DNA of 64,000 nucleotides from Tethya wilhelma. Taxonomy: Eukaryota > Porifera > Demospongiae > Tethyida > Tethyidae. The notes under the pieces are model-generated. The model had not been told where the DNA came from and did no database searches. It was given only the letters and a program-made list of their open reading frames with translations. A program made the translations under genes and the position numbers. Below are positions 35,101 through 40,599 of the stretch, piece by piece (the first letter of the stretch is position 1; the number at the start of each line of letters is the position of its first letter). Location: the NCBI GenBank assembly GCA_964030475.1, contig CAXIPT010000004.1:3025455-3089454 (forward strand), read 5' to 3'.

Positions 35101-37209
35101 CTGATCCTCTGGAAATGTCTCTCCACTTCTTTCCACATAAGTGATGTTTGTCCTAGCATTCTTTTCTTTAGCTATCTTTAGTCTCTCTTTGTCAGGGTCG
35201 ACTCCAACAACATGACCTTCTGACCCCACTCTCTCAGCTAGTGCTGCTGTGAGTTGGCCAGTACCACACCCTAGATCAAGAATCTTGCTTCCTCTTTTTG
35301 GGGACAACTGATCAATGAGCTTGAGGCCATGTGGTATCTGCATCAATGATGATGTTTCTCTGTACTTTTCAGCAAAATTTACTGAGTCAGACTTAGAAAT
35401 TTCTTTTTCAGAACTTGTAGCCATGTTAAGAATCTGAGTGAGTCCAACATTTTGTCTGTGGTAGATAGTATTTTGTAGTTCACTAAACTCAACTATTGGT
35501 ATTGCAGCAGTAAACTTGATCCTAATGCGTAAAGCAGTCTTGAACACTTTAACTGAGAACATACTGAACATCAATCAATCATAATTATGAACTCAGTGGC
35601 TTATATATGGTGGGCTTCAATAGTGATTATTAGTGAACCATGCAAAGCATAATCACATGACAGTAAATACATTTTTGTGTGTAATTATCTGATTTTGTGT
35701 GGTATAGTTGTTGTCATTGTCTAGCTTGGCGGGTAGCAGGAAATTTTGGGTGGGACTAGAAGAGTTTATAGTGAATGCAAAGTGTGCATACATGTATACA
35801 AATTTTTAAGAACCCCCCAAAATGTGCCTGCATGCATGTTTCAGTTAGCTATAAATTATTATGTGTGCATATATACACGAATTTTTATACTATGAGTAAC
35901 AGTCTTGTTGTATGCTTAACTATTATTAAGGCATATTGCTCACTTGATGATTTTTATTAATCTAGATCATGGGTTCATGTGGAATGAACACCTTGGTTTC
36001 ATTTTGACTTGTCCCTCTAACTTGGGAACGGGACTCAGAGCTGGTGTCCACGTCAAGCTACCCTGTGTCTCTAAGGACAGCAGGTTTGGTGACATCCTTC
36101 TCAAATTGAGACTGCAGAAACGAGGAACAGGTAATTGCCAGTTATTACAGTTAGACCCCATAGTTAAGTCCGCGAAACGGTAATTTTTGCACACACACAA
36201 ACGGAGTATGTGTATTGCTGCATGCGCTATACTGCCAAAATAAACTTCTACCAAACATGATATTTTTGACAATCCGCCAAATTTTATTCCCACGGGGCCA
36301 ATATTTTGTGCTATATAGCATTAATGATGAATGAATAATTATTACCATCAGCAGTGAAAATTTTCGTATACAGTTATGATTTCAAGGTAGCTATGGGCCT
36401 ATGGCCAAAGTACAAAAATTATTATGCTTATTCATGGGCAACTGTTGCAAGGCTGGATACATACTACAAAAATTAAAGTTATTCAAATTGTTGTCCCAAA
36501 CATGTTGAAATTTTCAGCATGAAAAATTTTTGATGATTTGCCGTATCATATGCAGGAGCTATAGGTTTCCCTGCCTATAATTCTATAATTGCTCTACATG
36601 CAGTGTCACTTTTTGTTATCCGTTTAGTACCTTACTCCGTTGATGTTTAATTTTTCATGCCTGCAGGTGGTGTAGACACCGCAAGCACTGATGGTGTATT
36701 TGATATTTCCAACCTCGATCGCCTTGGTCACTCTGAGGTGTCCCTCGTCCAAAAGGTTGTGGATGGAGTTGACCTACTCATCAAGGTAGCTTCTTGTATC
36801 TTTAATCCCTTAGCCTCAATTCTCTCTGCAAGCTCTCTCTGGACTATTTATTACTTATGTGCATGCACACTAAAAATAAGATGCTTGAATGCGTACATCC
36901 TACACACAATATCATAATGTTACTCATAGAGAAGCATGCAGTAGAGAGATCAAGTTGTATACTGATGTAGGGGTAATTCACGTGCATGACACATACAAGT
37001 TTGCATACCTGGCTCTCAGCTTCCTTCCTATTTTTCAGTATGCATTATAGAGAGCGGCATTCAGGTAGACCTCTTGGTTTGGAGTTTTCAAGTTGTCACA
37101 TTGGGATAACTTCTTGATCAATACTATAATTCTTATTAATTGTTTATTTCTATAGATGGAGAAACGTCTTGAAGCTGGAAAGTCAATTGATGACCTTGTC
37201 CCTCAATAG
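12331..37209 (+). CDS. Creatine kinase gene, complete (8 exon positions; span includes introns)
   Basis: This gene encodes a phosphagen kinase, which transfers the phosphoryl group of ATP to creatine reversibly. Spliced exons 12331-12499, 13652-13779, 15280-15484, one exon 4 copy, one exon 5 copy, 35966-36130, 36667-36785 and 37156-37209 give 1131 nt, or 376 residues, close to the usual 380 for a single-domain CK. All junctions are GT..AG with matching phases. Visible signatures are [20 protein letters not shown] (from residue 58), [20 protein letters not shown] in exon 3, [18 protein letters not shown] in exon 4, [15 protein letters not shown] in exon 5 and [12 protein letters not shown] in exon 6, with the reactive Cys at about residue 280 (Cys283 of muscle CK). 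CPSNLGTG rather than CPTNLGT separates it from arginine kinases. There is no mitochondrial presequence, so a cytosolic or flagellar type is more likely than a mitochondrial one. Its large intron contains antisense methyltransferase genes. Confidence 0.95.
13652..13779 (+). CDS. Creatine kinase exon 2
   Basis: The acceptor CCTGCAG at 13645-13651 joins in phase 1 to give [11 protein letters not shown]. The exon encodes residues 57-99, including the CK family block [20 protein letters not shown] of the substrate-specificity (GS) region, and ends AAG at a GTAGGT donor in phase 0. Confidence 0.95.
13939..14006 (+). tRNA. tRNA-like relic (pseudo-tRNA or SINE head) in CK intron 2
   Basis: An A-box-like TAGCTCAGTTGTAAGAG is followed by a B-box-like GGCTTGAATCC. 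The T-stem TGGG/CCCA closes a 7-nt loop, but the D-stem and the acceptor stem (about 5 of 7 pairs) are imperfect. A degenerate tRNA gene or the head of a tRNA-derived SINE fits better than a working tRNA. Confidence 0.4.
14621..14668. repeat. (TG)n microsatellite in CK intron 2
   Basis: About 24 TG units without interruption. Confidence 0.95.
15202..15276 (+). repeat. (CT)n microsatellite acting as the polypyrimidine tract of CK exon 3
   Basis: About 37 CT units run directly into the CAG acceptor at 15277-15279, so the microsatellite is the pyrimidine tract of this 3' splice site. Its length is likely to vary between individuals and could change splicing efficiency (inference). Confidence 0.9.
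15280..15484 (+). CDS. Creatine kinase exon 3
   Basis: Residues 100-167 plus one base. It contains [20 protein letters not shown] and [20 protein letters not shown]. The two arginines of RVRTGR correspond to the nucleotide-phosphate-binding pair of the family. It ends AAAG at a GTCAGA donor, phase 1. Confidence 0.95.
16318..16540. repeat. Foldback element in CK intron 3
   Basis: A perfect 25-bp inverted repeat (16318-16342 against 16516-16540, core CCATCTGGTTTGAGAATGCC) encloses about 170 bp. Weaker similarity extends outward on both sides. It looks like a small non-autonomous foldback/MITE. Confidence 0.6.
16927..16962. repeat. (CA)n microsatellite
   Basis: About 18 CA units. The matching run in the second copy (20982-21008) is shorter, and this is the main length difference between the two copies. 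Confidence 0.9.
16980..17056 (+). other. 28-bp stem hairpin, copy 1
   Basis: Arms 16980-17007 and 17029-17056 pair over 28 positions, with one mismatch that becomes a G-U pair in the + strand transcript, around a 21-nt loop. It lies 214 nt upstream of CK exon 4a. It resembles a microRNA precursor in size, but could equally be a MITE end. Confidence 0.55.
17270..17442 (+). CDS. Creatine kinase exon 4, copy a
   Basis: The acceptor ACACAACAG follows a CA-rich tract. The exon encodes [20 protein letters not shown] through FLIW (residues 168-225) and ends at a GTAAGG donor in phase 0. The sequence appears identical to copy c (21315-21487). Its partner exon 5a is truncated, so this copy may not give a functional product unless it splices onward to exon 5b or 5c. 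Confidence 0.85.
17768..17803. repeat. Perfect 17-bp palindrome
   Basis: AATGAAAGATGATTGTG is followed after two bases by its exact reverse complement. The same palindrome is at 21813-21848 in the second segmental copy. Confidence 0.9.
18504..18587 (+). pseudogene. Creatine kinase exon 5, copy a (truncated)
   Basis: The acceptor TTCATCAAG leads into [20 protein letters not shown] and on to FCNG. The sequence then breaks at 18587 into a (CA)n run, losing the last 34 nt and the donor site. The two complete copies continue [11 protein letters not shown]. The break marks a recombination or assembly junction at the microsatellite. Confidence 0.85.
18588..19180 (+). repeat. Diverged repeat block carrying exon 4b
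   Basis: From the CA run at 18589 the sequence matches 16927-17525, including a decayed form of the hairpin (18637-18713) and exon 4, but with scattered substitutions and small indels. The similarity fades near 19180. It is older than the copy A/C pair. Confidence 0.8.
18923..19095 (+). CDS. Creatine kinase exon 4, copy b
   Basis: Encodes exactly the same residues as copies a and c, although the DNA differs at several third positions (for example ACT for ACA, ATC for ATT, TTC for TTT). The acceptor is ACAACAG after a CA run and the donor is GTAAGG. It pairs with complete exon 5b 335 nt downstream. Synonymous-only change suggests the copy is under selection. Confidence 0.9.
19430..19547 (+). 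CDS. Creatine kinase exon 5, copy b
   Basis: 118 nt encoding [20 protein letters not shown], then [19 protein letters not shown], ending in phase 1 at a GTATGA donor. NEED and the following Arg are family active-site residues. The differences from exon 5c that I see are synonymous (TTT/TTC, AAG/AAA). Confidence 0.9.
19744..19870. repeat. Small foldback element
   Basis: Imperfect inverted arms of about 52 bp (19744-19796 and 19820-19870; shared TGACCTTT and TTAAAGTCCT-like words) around a 23-nt loop. A MITE-like hairpin in a CK intron. Confidence 0.6.
19993..20713 (+). repeat. Dispersed repeat, copy 1 (pairs with 26739-27503)
   Basis: About 720 bp aligned throughout with 26739-27503, with moderate divergence and small indels. 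Both end at the same words (GAATCTGAGTAGATGATGTA TG), and here the repeat abuts segmental copy C at 20715. No coding content seen. Confidence 0.85.
21025..21101 (+). other. 28-bp stem hairpin, copy 2
   Basis: Same sequence and pairing as 16980-17056, 214 nt upstream of CK exon 4c. Confidence 0.55.
21315..21487 (+). CDS. Creatine kinase exon 4, copy c
   Basis: 173 nt with acceptor ACACAACAG and donor GTAAGG, identical to copy a. With exon 5c it forms a complete 291-nt phase 1-1 module, the copy nearest the remaining 3' exons. Confidence 0.92.
22549..22666 (+). CDS. Creatine kinase exon 5, copy c
   Basis: 118 nt; acceptor TTCATCAAG, donor GTATAC after AAAAAGAAAG. Same protein as exon 5b. Exon 6 lies 13.3 kb downstream at 35966, beyond the antisense methyltransferases. 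Confidence 0.92.
22932..23849 (-). pseudogene. Methyltransferase MT1 (pseudogene)
   Basis: Recognisable throughout as a member of the MT family ([51 protein letters not shown]). It is broken by a TGA just before [13 protein letters not shown], by a deletion of about 45 bp that removes the [14 protein letters not shown] segment and shifts frame, and by further frame changes at the N-terminal end. The upstream sequence is close to that of MT2, pointing to a tandem duplication of gene plus promoter. Confidence 0.9.
23846..23854 (-). promoter_or_regulatory. Shared TCACATGAC element upstream of MT1
   Basis: GTCATGTGA on the MT strand, within CATAATCACATGAC, a context shared with MT2, MT4 and MT6. 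It matches the E-box/M-box class (MITF/TFE/USF type) by consensus only. Confidence 0.45.
24031..24600. repeat. Interspersed repeat upstream of MT1 (pairs with about 26091-26400)
   Basis: Starts at a TTAACCC word and contains GTGCGCGCATGCGCAGC. Its interior (a GTAGTT-CTGAGATCTGAG-type block and the CACACCTGCTAATCACGCCC segment) resembles the sequence upstream of MT2, where a TG microsatellite has expanded inside it. Probably a non-autonomous element copied along with the gene. Confidence 0.5.
24953..25861 (-). CDS. Class I SAM-dependent methyltransferase MT2
   Basis: An intact single-exon 302-residue protein. Motif [10 protein letters not shown] is at residues 93-101, followed by the acidic-loop VVGVDPD and [20 protein letters not shown] with PGGRFAF. 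This arrangement resembles the trans-aconitate / juvenile-hormone-acid methyltransferase group of small-molecule O-methyltransferases. The substrate is unknown. The first 45 or so residues ([20 protein letters not shown]...) are basic with no acidic residue, like a mitochondrial presequence. The second start seen in other copies (MATSS) is ISTSS here, so only the long form can be made from this start. The gene lies antisense in the CK intron. Its C-terminus is nearly identical to MT4, while its upstream region matches MT1. Confidence 0.85.
   Translation of the reverse strand: MQVTMFSVKVFQTALRSRFRYTSVIPLNSKLQSIYHRQNVVLIHFLNISTSSKKENLKLAKFAEKYKEASSLAQIPDGLKLIDQLSPKRGSKVLDLGCGTGQLTVALAERVGSEGHVVGVDPDKERLKIAKEKNARTNITFVEGSGETFPEDQYDLVFSNYVLHWIKDKDKVFERVSKNIHPGGRFAFNIIYSLDTFLIDVSMTMGKKKGEEIIGSLSLSAVEEYEALAKAHGFTVALQVKDDQIMQLPTFQLALDLWTGTTNGAFNQELADKEELEKLREKYGNENLKGKKYSATFVLAKQ
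25910..25918 (-). promoter_or_regulatory. Shared TCACATGAC element upstream of MT2
   Basis: Lies 49 bp upstream of the MT2 start codon, in the same CCATAATCACATGACTTCC context as MT1. Confidence 0.45.
26133..26173. repeat. (TG)n microsatellite
   Basis: About 20 TG units followed by TCTG units, inside the repeat upstream of MT2. Confidence 0.95.
26739..27503 (+). repeat. Dispersed repeat, copy 2 (pairs with 19993-20713)
   Basis: The CK-sense copy of the 720-bp repeat, between MT2 and MT3, slightly longer through small insertions. Non-coding. Confidence 0.85.
27504..28269. other. Spacer between repeat and MT3
   Basis: No coding potential or repeat that I recognise. The last 70 bp (CACACAAGTTTGGATTATTC) match the 3' flanks of MT2 and MT4 and belong to the MT duplication unit. 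Confidence 0.5.
28270..29043 (-). CDS. Class I SAM-dependent methyltransferase MT3
   Basis: An intact 257-residue single-exon protein that begins [20 protein letters not shown], with motif I at residues 43-51 and [20 protein letters not shown]. It is the shortest copy and has only the short start. Just upstream, presequence-like codons ([10 protein letters not shown]) persist but are out of frame with the ATG, so the extension has been lost. Its N-terminal block [20 protein letters not shown] matches MT7 rather than its neighbours, suggesting gene conversion. The tail ends FVLATNEMK, a few residues longer than the FVLAKQ of the others. Cytosolic location is inferred. Confidence 0.87.
   Translation of the reverse strand: MATSSESDSVKFAKKYREVSSLLQTPDGLKLIDQLSPKRGSKVLDLGCGTGQLTVALAERVGSEGHVVGVDPDKERLKVAKEKNARSNITYVEGNAETFPEDQYDLVFSNYVLHWIKDKDRVFERICKNIRPGGRFAFTITYSLDAFLIDLSMTMGKEKGQVIIDSLSLSPLEEYEALAKAHGFTTTLKDKDDQNLVESVPSFQGLLDLWAASSSGAFNQELADREELKKLREKYGTEIMNVKKCSGIFVLATNEMK
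29151..29453. mobile_element. MITE with AAGGAACT..TGTCACTATA ends, copy 1
   Basis: Terminal inverted repeats at 29151-29171 and 29429-29453 (AAGGAACTGTGTCACTATA, with 4 extra bases on the right) flanked by TA. Non-coding, about 300 bp. It has inserted about 110 bp upstream of MT3, within the region aligned with other MT promoters. The same family is at 60852-61027. Confidence 0.75.
29615..29905. pseudogene. Methyltransferase fragment broken by an inversion
   Basis: On the + strand, 29615-29761 encodes [12 protein letters not shown], then [17 protein letters not shown], the part just after the family's PGG. On the - strand, about 29855-29905 encodes [13 protein letters not shown], the part just before PGG. 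The two halves of one gene point in opposite directions across about 90 bp of unrelated sequence, so a small inversion broke it. Confidence 0.75.
30139..30966 (-). CDS. Class I SAM-dependent methyltransferase MT4
   Basis: An intact 275-residue single-exon protein. Motif [10 protein letters not shown] is at 66-74, VVGVDPD at 90-96, and [20 protein letters not shown] at 127-146, followed by QPGGRFAF. The N-terminus differs from other long copies ([20 protein letters not shown], then MATSS at 23), so the presequence-like part has been replaced or truncated, and the internal Met23 is a good alternative start. The C-terminal [17 protein letters not shown] is shared with MT2. It probably methylates a small carboxylate or similar substrate, judged only from its motif class. 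Confidence 0.87.
   Translation of the reverse strand: MLLLLKYLATTDKVLYIDSDLNMATSSEKENSKKFAEKYREVSSLAQIPDGLKLIDQLSPKRGSKVLDLGCGTGQLAVALAERVGSEGHVVGVDPDTERLKIAKEKNARTNITYVEGSGETFPEDQYDLVFSNYVLHWIKDKDKVFERVSKNIQPGGRFAFNVTYSLDTFLIDLSMTMGKEKGEAIIESLSLSAVEEYEALAKAHGFTVALQVKDDQIMQLPTFQLALDLWTGTTNGAFNQELADKEEIEKLREKYGNENLKGKKYSATFVLAKQ
31026..31034 (-). promoter_or_regulatory. Shared TCACATGAC element upstream of MT4
   Basis: 60 bp upstream of the MT4 start, in GGCCATAATCACATGAC. Confidence 0.45.
31721..32222. mobile_element. piggyBac-type MITE with TTAA ends
   Basis: A 502-bp element flanked by TTAA on both sides. The left end TTAACTCTCTGAACGCG and right end CGCGCTCAAAGGGTTAA are inverted matches with a few differences. 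It is non-coding. TTAA target sites are typical of piggyBac elements. The duplicated segment that reappears at 50954 starts 5 bp beyond its right end. Confidence 0.65.
32645..32887. mobile_element. MITE present here and absent from the paralogous copy
   Basis: Imperfect inverted ends of about 33 bp (TGTGACTGGTCACGC on the left, GCGTGGCCAGTCACA on the right). The copy near 51385 reads straight through (CACTATACACTATAAC), giving an empty site that defines a TA or TATA target duplication. Non-coding, 3' of MT5. Confidence 0.85.
32952..33882 (-). pseudogene. Methyltransferase MT5 (pseudogene, two frameshifts)
   Basis: The first 161 residues are open and typical, including the presequence-like start [20 protein letters not shown] and motif I. 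A 2-bp TA insertion near 33396 then creates an immediate stop after FPEDKYDL. A 4-bp insertion near 33225 restores the original frame, so the net change is 6 bp and the C-terminal half is otherwise well preserved. Either recently dead or affected by sequencing errors in TA runs. Confidence 0.88.
33932..33940 (-). promoter_or_regulatory. Shared TCACATGAC element upstream of MT5
   Basis: 50 bp upstream of the MT5 start codon, context CCTAGTCACATGACAGTG. Confidence 0.45.
34003..34290 (-). pseudogene. Methyltransferase C-terminal fragment
   Basis: The 3' end of another MT copy, closest to MT7 over the terminal 80 bp (TTTCACTGTTTAGTTAGTAT), with many indels and no upstream catalytic part. Duplicated at about 52488-52775. 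Confidence 0.8.
34651..35574 (-). CDS. Class I SAM-dependent methyltransferase MT6
   Basis: An intact 307-residue single-exon protein. Residues 1-50 are basic and hydroxylated with no early acidic residue ([20 protein letters not shown]), fitting a mitochondrial targeting peptide. An in-frame [11 protein letters not shown] at 51 offers a cytosolic start. Motif I is ILDLGCGTG at 98-106, followed by [17 protein letters not shown] and HPGGRFAF. This is the last MT before CK exon 6, 391 bp away, and it is transcribed in the opposite direction. Substrate unknown; the motif class is that of small-molecule O-methyltransferases. Confidence 0.87.
   Translation of the reverse strand: MMFSMFSVKVFKTALRIRIKFTAAIPIVEFSELQNTIYHRQNVGLTQILNMATSSEKEISKSDSVNFAEKYRETSSLMQIPHGLKLIDQLSPKRGSKILDLGCGTGQLTAALAERVGSEGHVVGVDPDKERLKIAKEKNARTNITYVERSGETFPEDQYDIVFSNYVLHWIEDKDAVFERVSKNIHPGGRFAFIVSYSMDAFPIDVSMTMGKKKGLAIIKSFSFSPLEEYEALANAHGFTISILDKSDQILLLPNFQSALDLWTGITNGNFNPELADKEELEKLREKYGDENLEVKNFIAKFVLAKQ
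35653..35661 (-). promoter_or_regulatory. Shared TCACATGAC element upstream of MT6
   Basis: 79 bp upstream of the MT6 start, in AGCATAATCACATGACAG. It lies in the CK intron 305 bp before exon 6. Confidence 0.45.
35966..36130 (+). CDS. Creatine kinase exon 6
   Basis: The acceptor TTAATCTAG joins in phase 1 to give a frame starting [12 protein letters not shown]. The exon encodes residues 265-319, including [18 protein letters not shown] with the reactive cysteine, and LRLQKRGT. It ends ACAG at a GTAATT donor. Confidence 0.95.
36667..36785 (+). CDS. Creatine kinase exon 7
   Basis: The acceptor GCCTGCAG leads into [20 protein letters not shown] and then [12 protein letters not shown] (residues 320-359), a typical C-terminal section of CK including the flexible loop that closes over the active site. 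Donor GTAGCT, phase 0. Confidence 0.95.
37156..37209 (+). CDS. Creatine kinase exon 8 (last)
   Basis: The acceptor TTTCTATAG leads into [17 protein letters not shown] and a TAG at 37207-37209. CK C-termini such as MEQRLEQGQAIDDLMP match. Confidence 0.95.
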   Translation: MEKRLEAGKSIDDLVPQ

Positions 37210-37791
37210 GTGACTCAGTAACTCTAGTTCCTCTAGTATAATAATCATTGTCCTATACTAGAATGAGCCAGACCCTTGTATTTATAATAGTTGTAGCAAA
37301 ATTAACTGAGTGACTATTATAGTGTGTGCATGATAGTGATGAAAGTTTAGGGAATTGTAATAGAATACATGCGTAGTTATTTATTTTCCCATTAAGCCGA
37401 TAAAATTATTTGGGTATAATAAAATTGTGTTGCAACCATAAATATAATTACATGTATATAATAATAGCAAGTGACATTTTCAAACATGCCAGCTATAAAG
37501 TAAGCTGGTTATGACATTGTTTGTGTGTAGGTATTCAATGTTAATGGTAATAGTTACTCTAATGGCTACTGTAGTGACTGTGTATATATACAGCCACACT
37601 ACGACTTAACTTGTTCAAGAATGGTAAACTTTACTATGGCTCGCTTGTTTATGATTGTTGTAAATAATATTATTATGAACAGTATCTTCATGCTTCCTCA
37701 TACCTAGGATATCGATCTCGGAAAAAATTTTAAGCTTTTAACAAGATGTTCAGTATTGTAGTATAATGTTGCACGAGTATTGGTGAAGGTT
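37210..37791 (+). other. CK 3' flank
   Basis: About 580 bp between the CK stop and the end of MT7. It probably contains the CK 3' UTR, and AATAAAA at about 37417 is a possible poly(A) signal. CK (+) and MT7 (-) are convergent here. Confidence 0.4.
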
Positions 37792-38712
37792 TCACTGTTT
37801 AGTTAGTATGAATCTGACAATTGGCTTTTCAACCGTCAAATTTTCATTTCCGTATTTTCTTCTGAGTTTCTCTAACTCCTCCTTGTCTGCCAACTCTTGG
37901 TTAAATGCCCCACTGGTTATTCCAGTCCACAGATCAAGGAAAGTTTGGAAACTGGGAAGATGTAATATCTGAGCATCCGTGTCCATAAGAGTATTTGTAA
38001 AGCCATGAGCTTTTGCTAATGCTTCGTATTTTTCTATAGGGGAAAGCGAAAGTGATTCTATGATTTCTTCTCCCTTTTCTTTCCCCATTGTCATGGATAC
38101 ATCAATAGTAATAGAGATCAGTGAGTATGTAACAATAAATGCGAATCTCCCACCAGGGTGTATGTTCTTGCTGACTCTTTCAAACACTTTGTCTTTGTCT
38201 TCAATCCAGTGAAGGACATAGTTGGAGAAGACTAGATCATATTGATCCTCTGGAAATGTCTCTCCACTTCCTTCAACATAGGTGATGTTTGTCTTAGCAT
38301 TCTTTTCTTTGGCTATCTTCAGTCTCTCCTTGTCAGGGTCGACTCCAACAACATGACCTTCTGACCCCACTCTCTCAGCTAGTGCTGCTGTGAGTTGGCC
38401 AGTACCACACCCTAGATCAAGAACCTTGCTTCCTCTTTTTAATGGGGACAACTGATCAATGAGCTTGAGTCCATCTGGTGTCTGCAGCAATGATGATACT
38501 TCTCTGTACTTCTTAGCAAATTTCACTGACTCAGAGTCAGTTTCCGTTTTAGAAGTTGTAGCCATGTTAAGAATCTGAGTGAGTCCAACATTTTGTCTAT
38601 TGTAGATACTTCGTAGTTTACTGCTGAGCTCAGCTAATGGTACAGCAGCAGACTTCATTCTAGAGCCTATAACAGCTTTGGTTACCAAGAACATGATATT
38701 ACACAATGTCAT
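37792..38712 (-). CDS. Class I SAM-dependent methyltransferase MT7
   Basis: An intact 306-residue single-exon protein lying outside CK and convergent with it. The extension MTLCNIMFLVTKAVIGSRMK and following residues are presequence-like but differ from the MT2/MT6 type. An internal ATG is at residue 50 (MATTSKTET). It has one extra residue in SPLKRGSKV, shared with MT8 (SPIKRG) and absent from the nested copies. Motif I is at 97-105. The upstream element is imperfect here (TCACCTGAC at about 38777). Confidence 0.87.
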   Translation of the reverse strand: MTLCNIMFLVTKAVIGSRMKSAAVPLAELSSKLRSIYNRQNVGLTQILNMATTSKTETDSESVKFAKKYREVSSLLQTPDGLKLIDQLSPLKRGSKVLDLGCGTGQLTAALAERVGSEGHVVGVDPDKERLKIAKEKNAKTNITYVEGSGETFPEDQYDLVFSNYVLHWIEDKDKVFERVSKNIHPGGRFAFIVTYSLISITIDVSMTMGKEKGEEIIESLSLSPIEKYEALAKAHGFTNTLMDTDAQILHLPSFQTFLDLWTGITSGAFNQELADKEELEKLRRKYGNENLTVEKPIVRFILTKQ

Positions 38713-39076
38713 AGTGATACAATGAATGTCTTGTAGTTAATTGACTCAAAGCCATATAGCTGGGCATGGCCATGTCACCTGACGACAAAAATTACAATCA
38801 TTCCAACATTTGACCATCAAGGTTAATGAAGAGGTTCATATATTTGTTATTTCTATACAAAAGGAAGGAGGCAATAATTATTTTGTGTGTGGCGGTCACG
38901 GGTGCATGTTTATAAAGTCTTGTGAAAAAAATGTGATGAAACTTGCATGAAGCAGCCATGAATTGAACATGGTAGGACATAATAATTATAATGGTTGTGT
39001 GTATAGAAGCATAACTTATAACATACACCATGATGTACAACAGTTACTGTTCAATGTGTTTAATTGATTTTACTGT

Positions 39077-39837
39077 TTAGCTATAGTATGAGTGTAACAA
39101 ATGGCTTATCAACTGTCGAGTTTTCATTTCTGTACTTTTTCTCTGTTTAACTCCTTGTCTGCTAACTCTTGGTCTAAAGATCTCCTGTTACTTGCAGTCA
39201 TCATAATTATTAAGGAGACTTTGAAGTGGAAGATGCATTTTCTGGGCACCCTTGTCCAGAAAAGTGACTGTAAAGCCATGAGATTTTGCTAATGCTTCAT
39301 ACTCTTCTATTGGAGAAAAAGAAAATAATTTTTATGATTGCTTCTCCTTTTTCAGTTTTCCCATGCATTGTCATCGATACATCAATAATTGTAGAGTTCA
39401 GTGAGTATGCTACAACGAATGCAAATCTCCCACCAGGGTGTATGTTTTTGATGACTCTTTCAACACTGTCTTTGTCCTTAATCCAGTGAACGACGTAGTT
39501 GGAAAAAACTAGATCGTATTGATCTTCTGGAAATGTCCTTCCACATAAGTGATGTTTGTCCTAGCATTTTTCTTTGGCTATCTTTAATTTAGTCTCTCCT
39601 TCCCAGGGTCAACTCCAACAACATGACCTTCCACTGACCCCATGCACTCTCTCAGCCTGCTGTAAGTTGGCCAGTACCACACCCTAGATCAAGAACCTTG
39701 CTTCCTCTTTTTATTGGTGACAACTGATCAATGAGCTTGAGGCCATCTGGTATCTGTATTAATGATGATGCTTCTCTGTACTTTTCAGCCAAATTCTCAG
39801 ACTCATTGGAGCTTTCCTTATCAGAACTTGTTGTCAT
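39077..39837 (-). pseudogene. Methyltransferase MT8 (pseudogene)
   Basis: The first 61 residues are open (starting MTTSSDKESSNESENLAEKY, through [14 protein letters not shown]). Several indels then break the frame between motif I and the C-terminus (for example in the VGVDPD and FPED regions). It carries the same extra residue as MT7 and is probably its duplicate. It is the outermost copy of the continuous array. Confidence 0.88.
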
Positions 39838-40058
39838 GTTTATAATCTGAGTGAGCTTTCCAACATTTTGTGTGTAGTAAAATTAATGTTGCAGTTGAGC
39901 CCAGCTAATGATATACTAGCTGCAGTATACTTGCGGATCCTTATATTGAACGTAATGCAGTTTGGAATATTTTGACAGGGAACATCATGATGAGTCTTCA
40001 TGTACAGTGGCCAAGCTGTTGACTCATTAGCAAAAACCCATGCACATTATTATATTAT

Positions 40059-40489
40059 ACAAGTAGTAAAAATTTTAAAAAAATAATTAGTGTAGGAATG
40101 GGTAGTGCGGTAAAAAGTATTGAAACAAGGCATGGTCTCAATTTCGGCACATGACTACTTCATTTTTATTCTTGATCACTTATAATTATGGATTTTCAGT
40201 GTTGTGTTGCGATGATCTGTACAATAATACCGCAGCTAGCTTATGATTACTGCATTGGTTCAAATTTCTCAGTACATTATAATATAATTATAGCTAATCA
40301 CTTGGCTACTAAAATAATGGAGTAAACTATAAAAGACAAGTATATAACTTAAACTGGATTACCAGCCAAGAGTTGGACATAAAAATGAAGTAGTCATGTG
40401 CCGAAATTGAGACCATGCCTTGTTTCAATACTTTTTACCGCACTACCCATTCCTACACTAATTATTTTTTTAAAATTTTTACTACTTGT
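40059..40489. repeat. Perfect 111-bp inverted repeat around a 209-bp centre
   Basis: 40059-40169 and 40379-40489 are exact reverse complements along all 111 positions that I compared, with the base outside each end unmatched. No clear target duplication and no coding content in the centre. A young foldback element, or a palindrome made by assembly or replication. Confidence 0.95.
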
Positions 40490-40599
40490 TCATTCACTTT
40501 TTTCAACACTACAGTGTGGAGACTGTCAGAGACTGGTAAGTCCCTACAAAAAGCTTGAGTAGGCGCTACATGCACTTCAGTATGCTAGAGGGAGCTAAT

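Noticed and set aside
22932..39837. Idea that the nested methyltransferases are guanidinoacetate methyltransferases making creatine for CK
   Set aside because: Attractive by context, but the motifs ([23 protein letters not shown]) are of the trans-aconitate/JHAMT-like group, and I see none of the GAMT-specific blocks.
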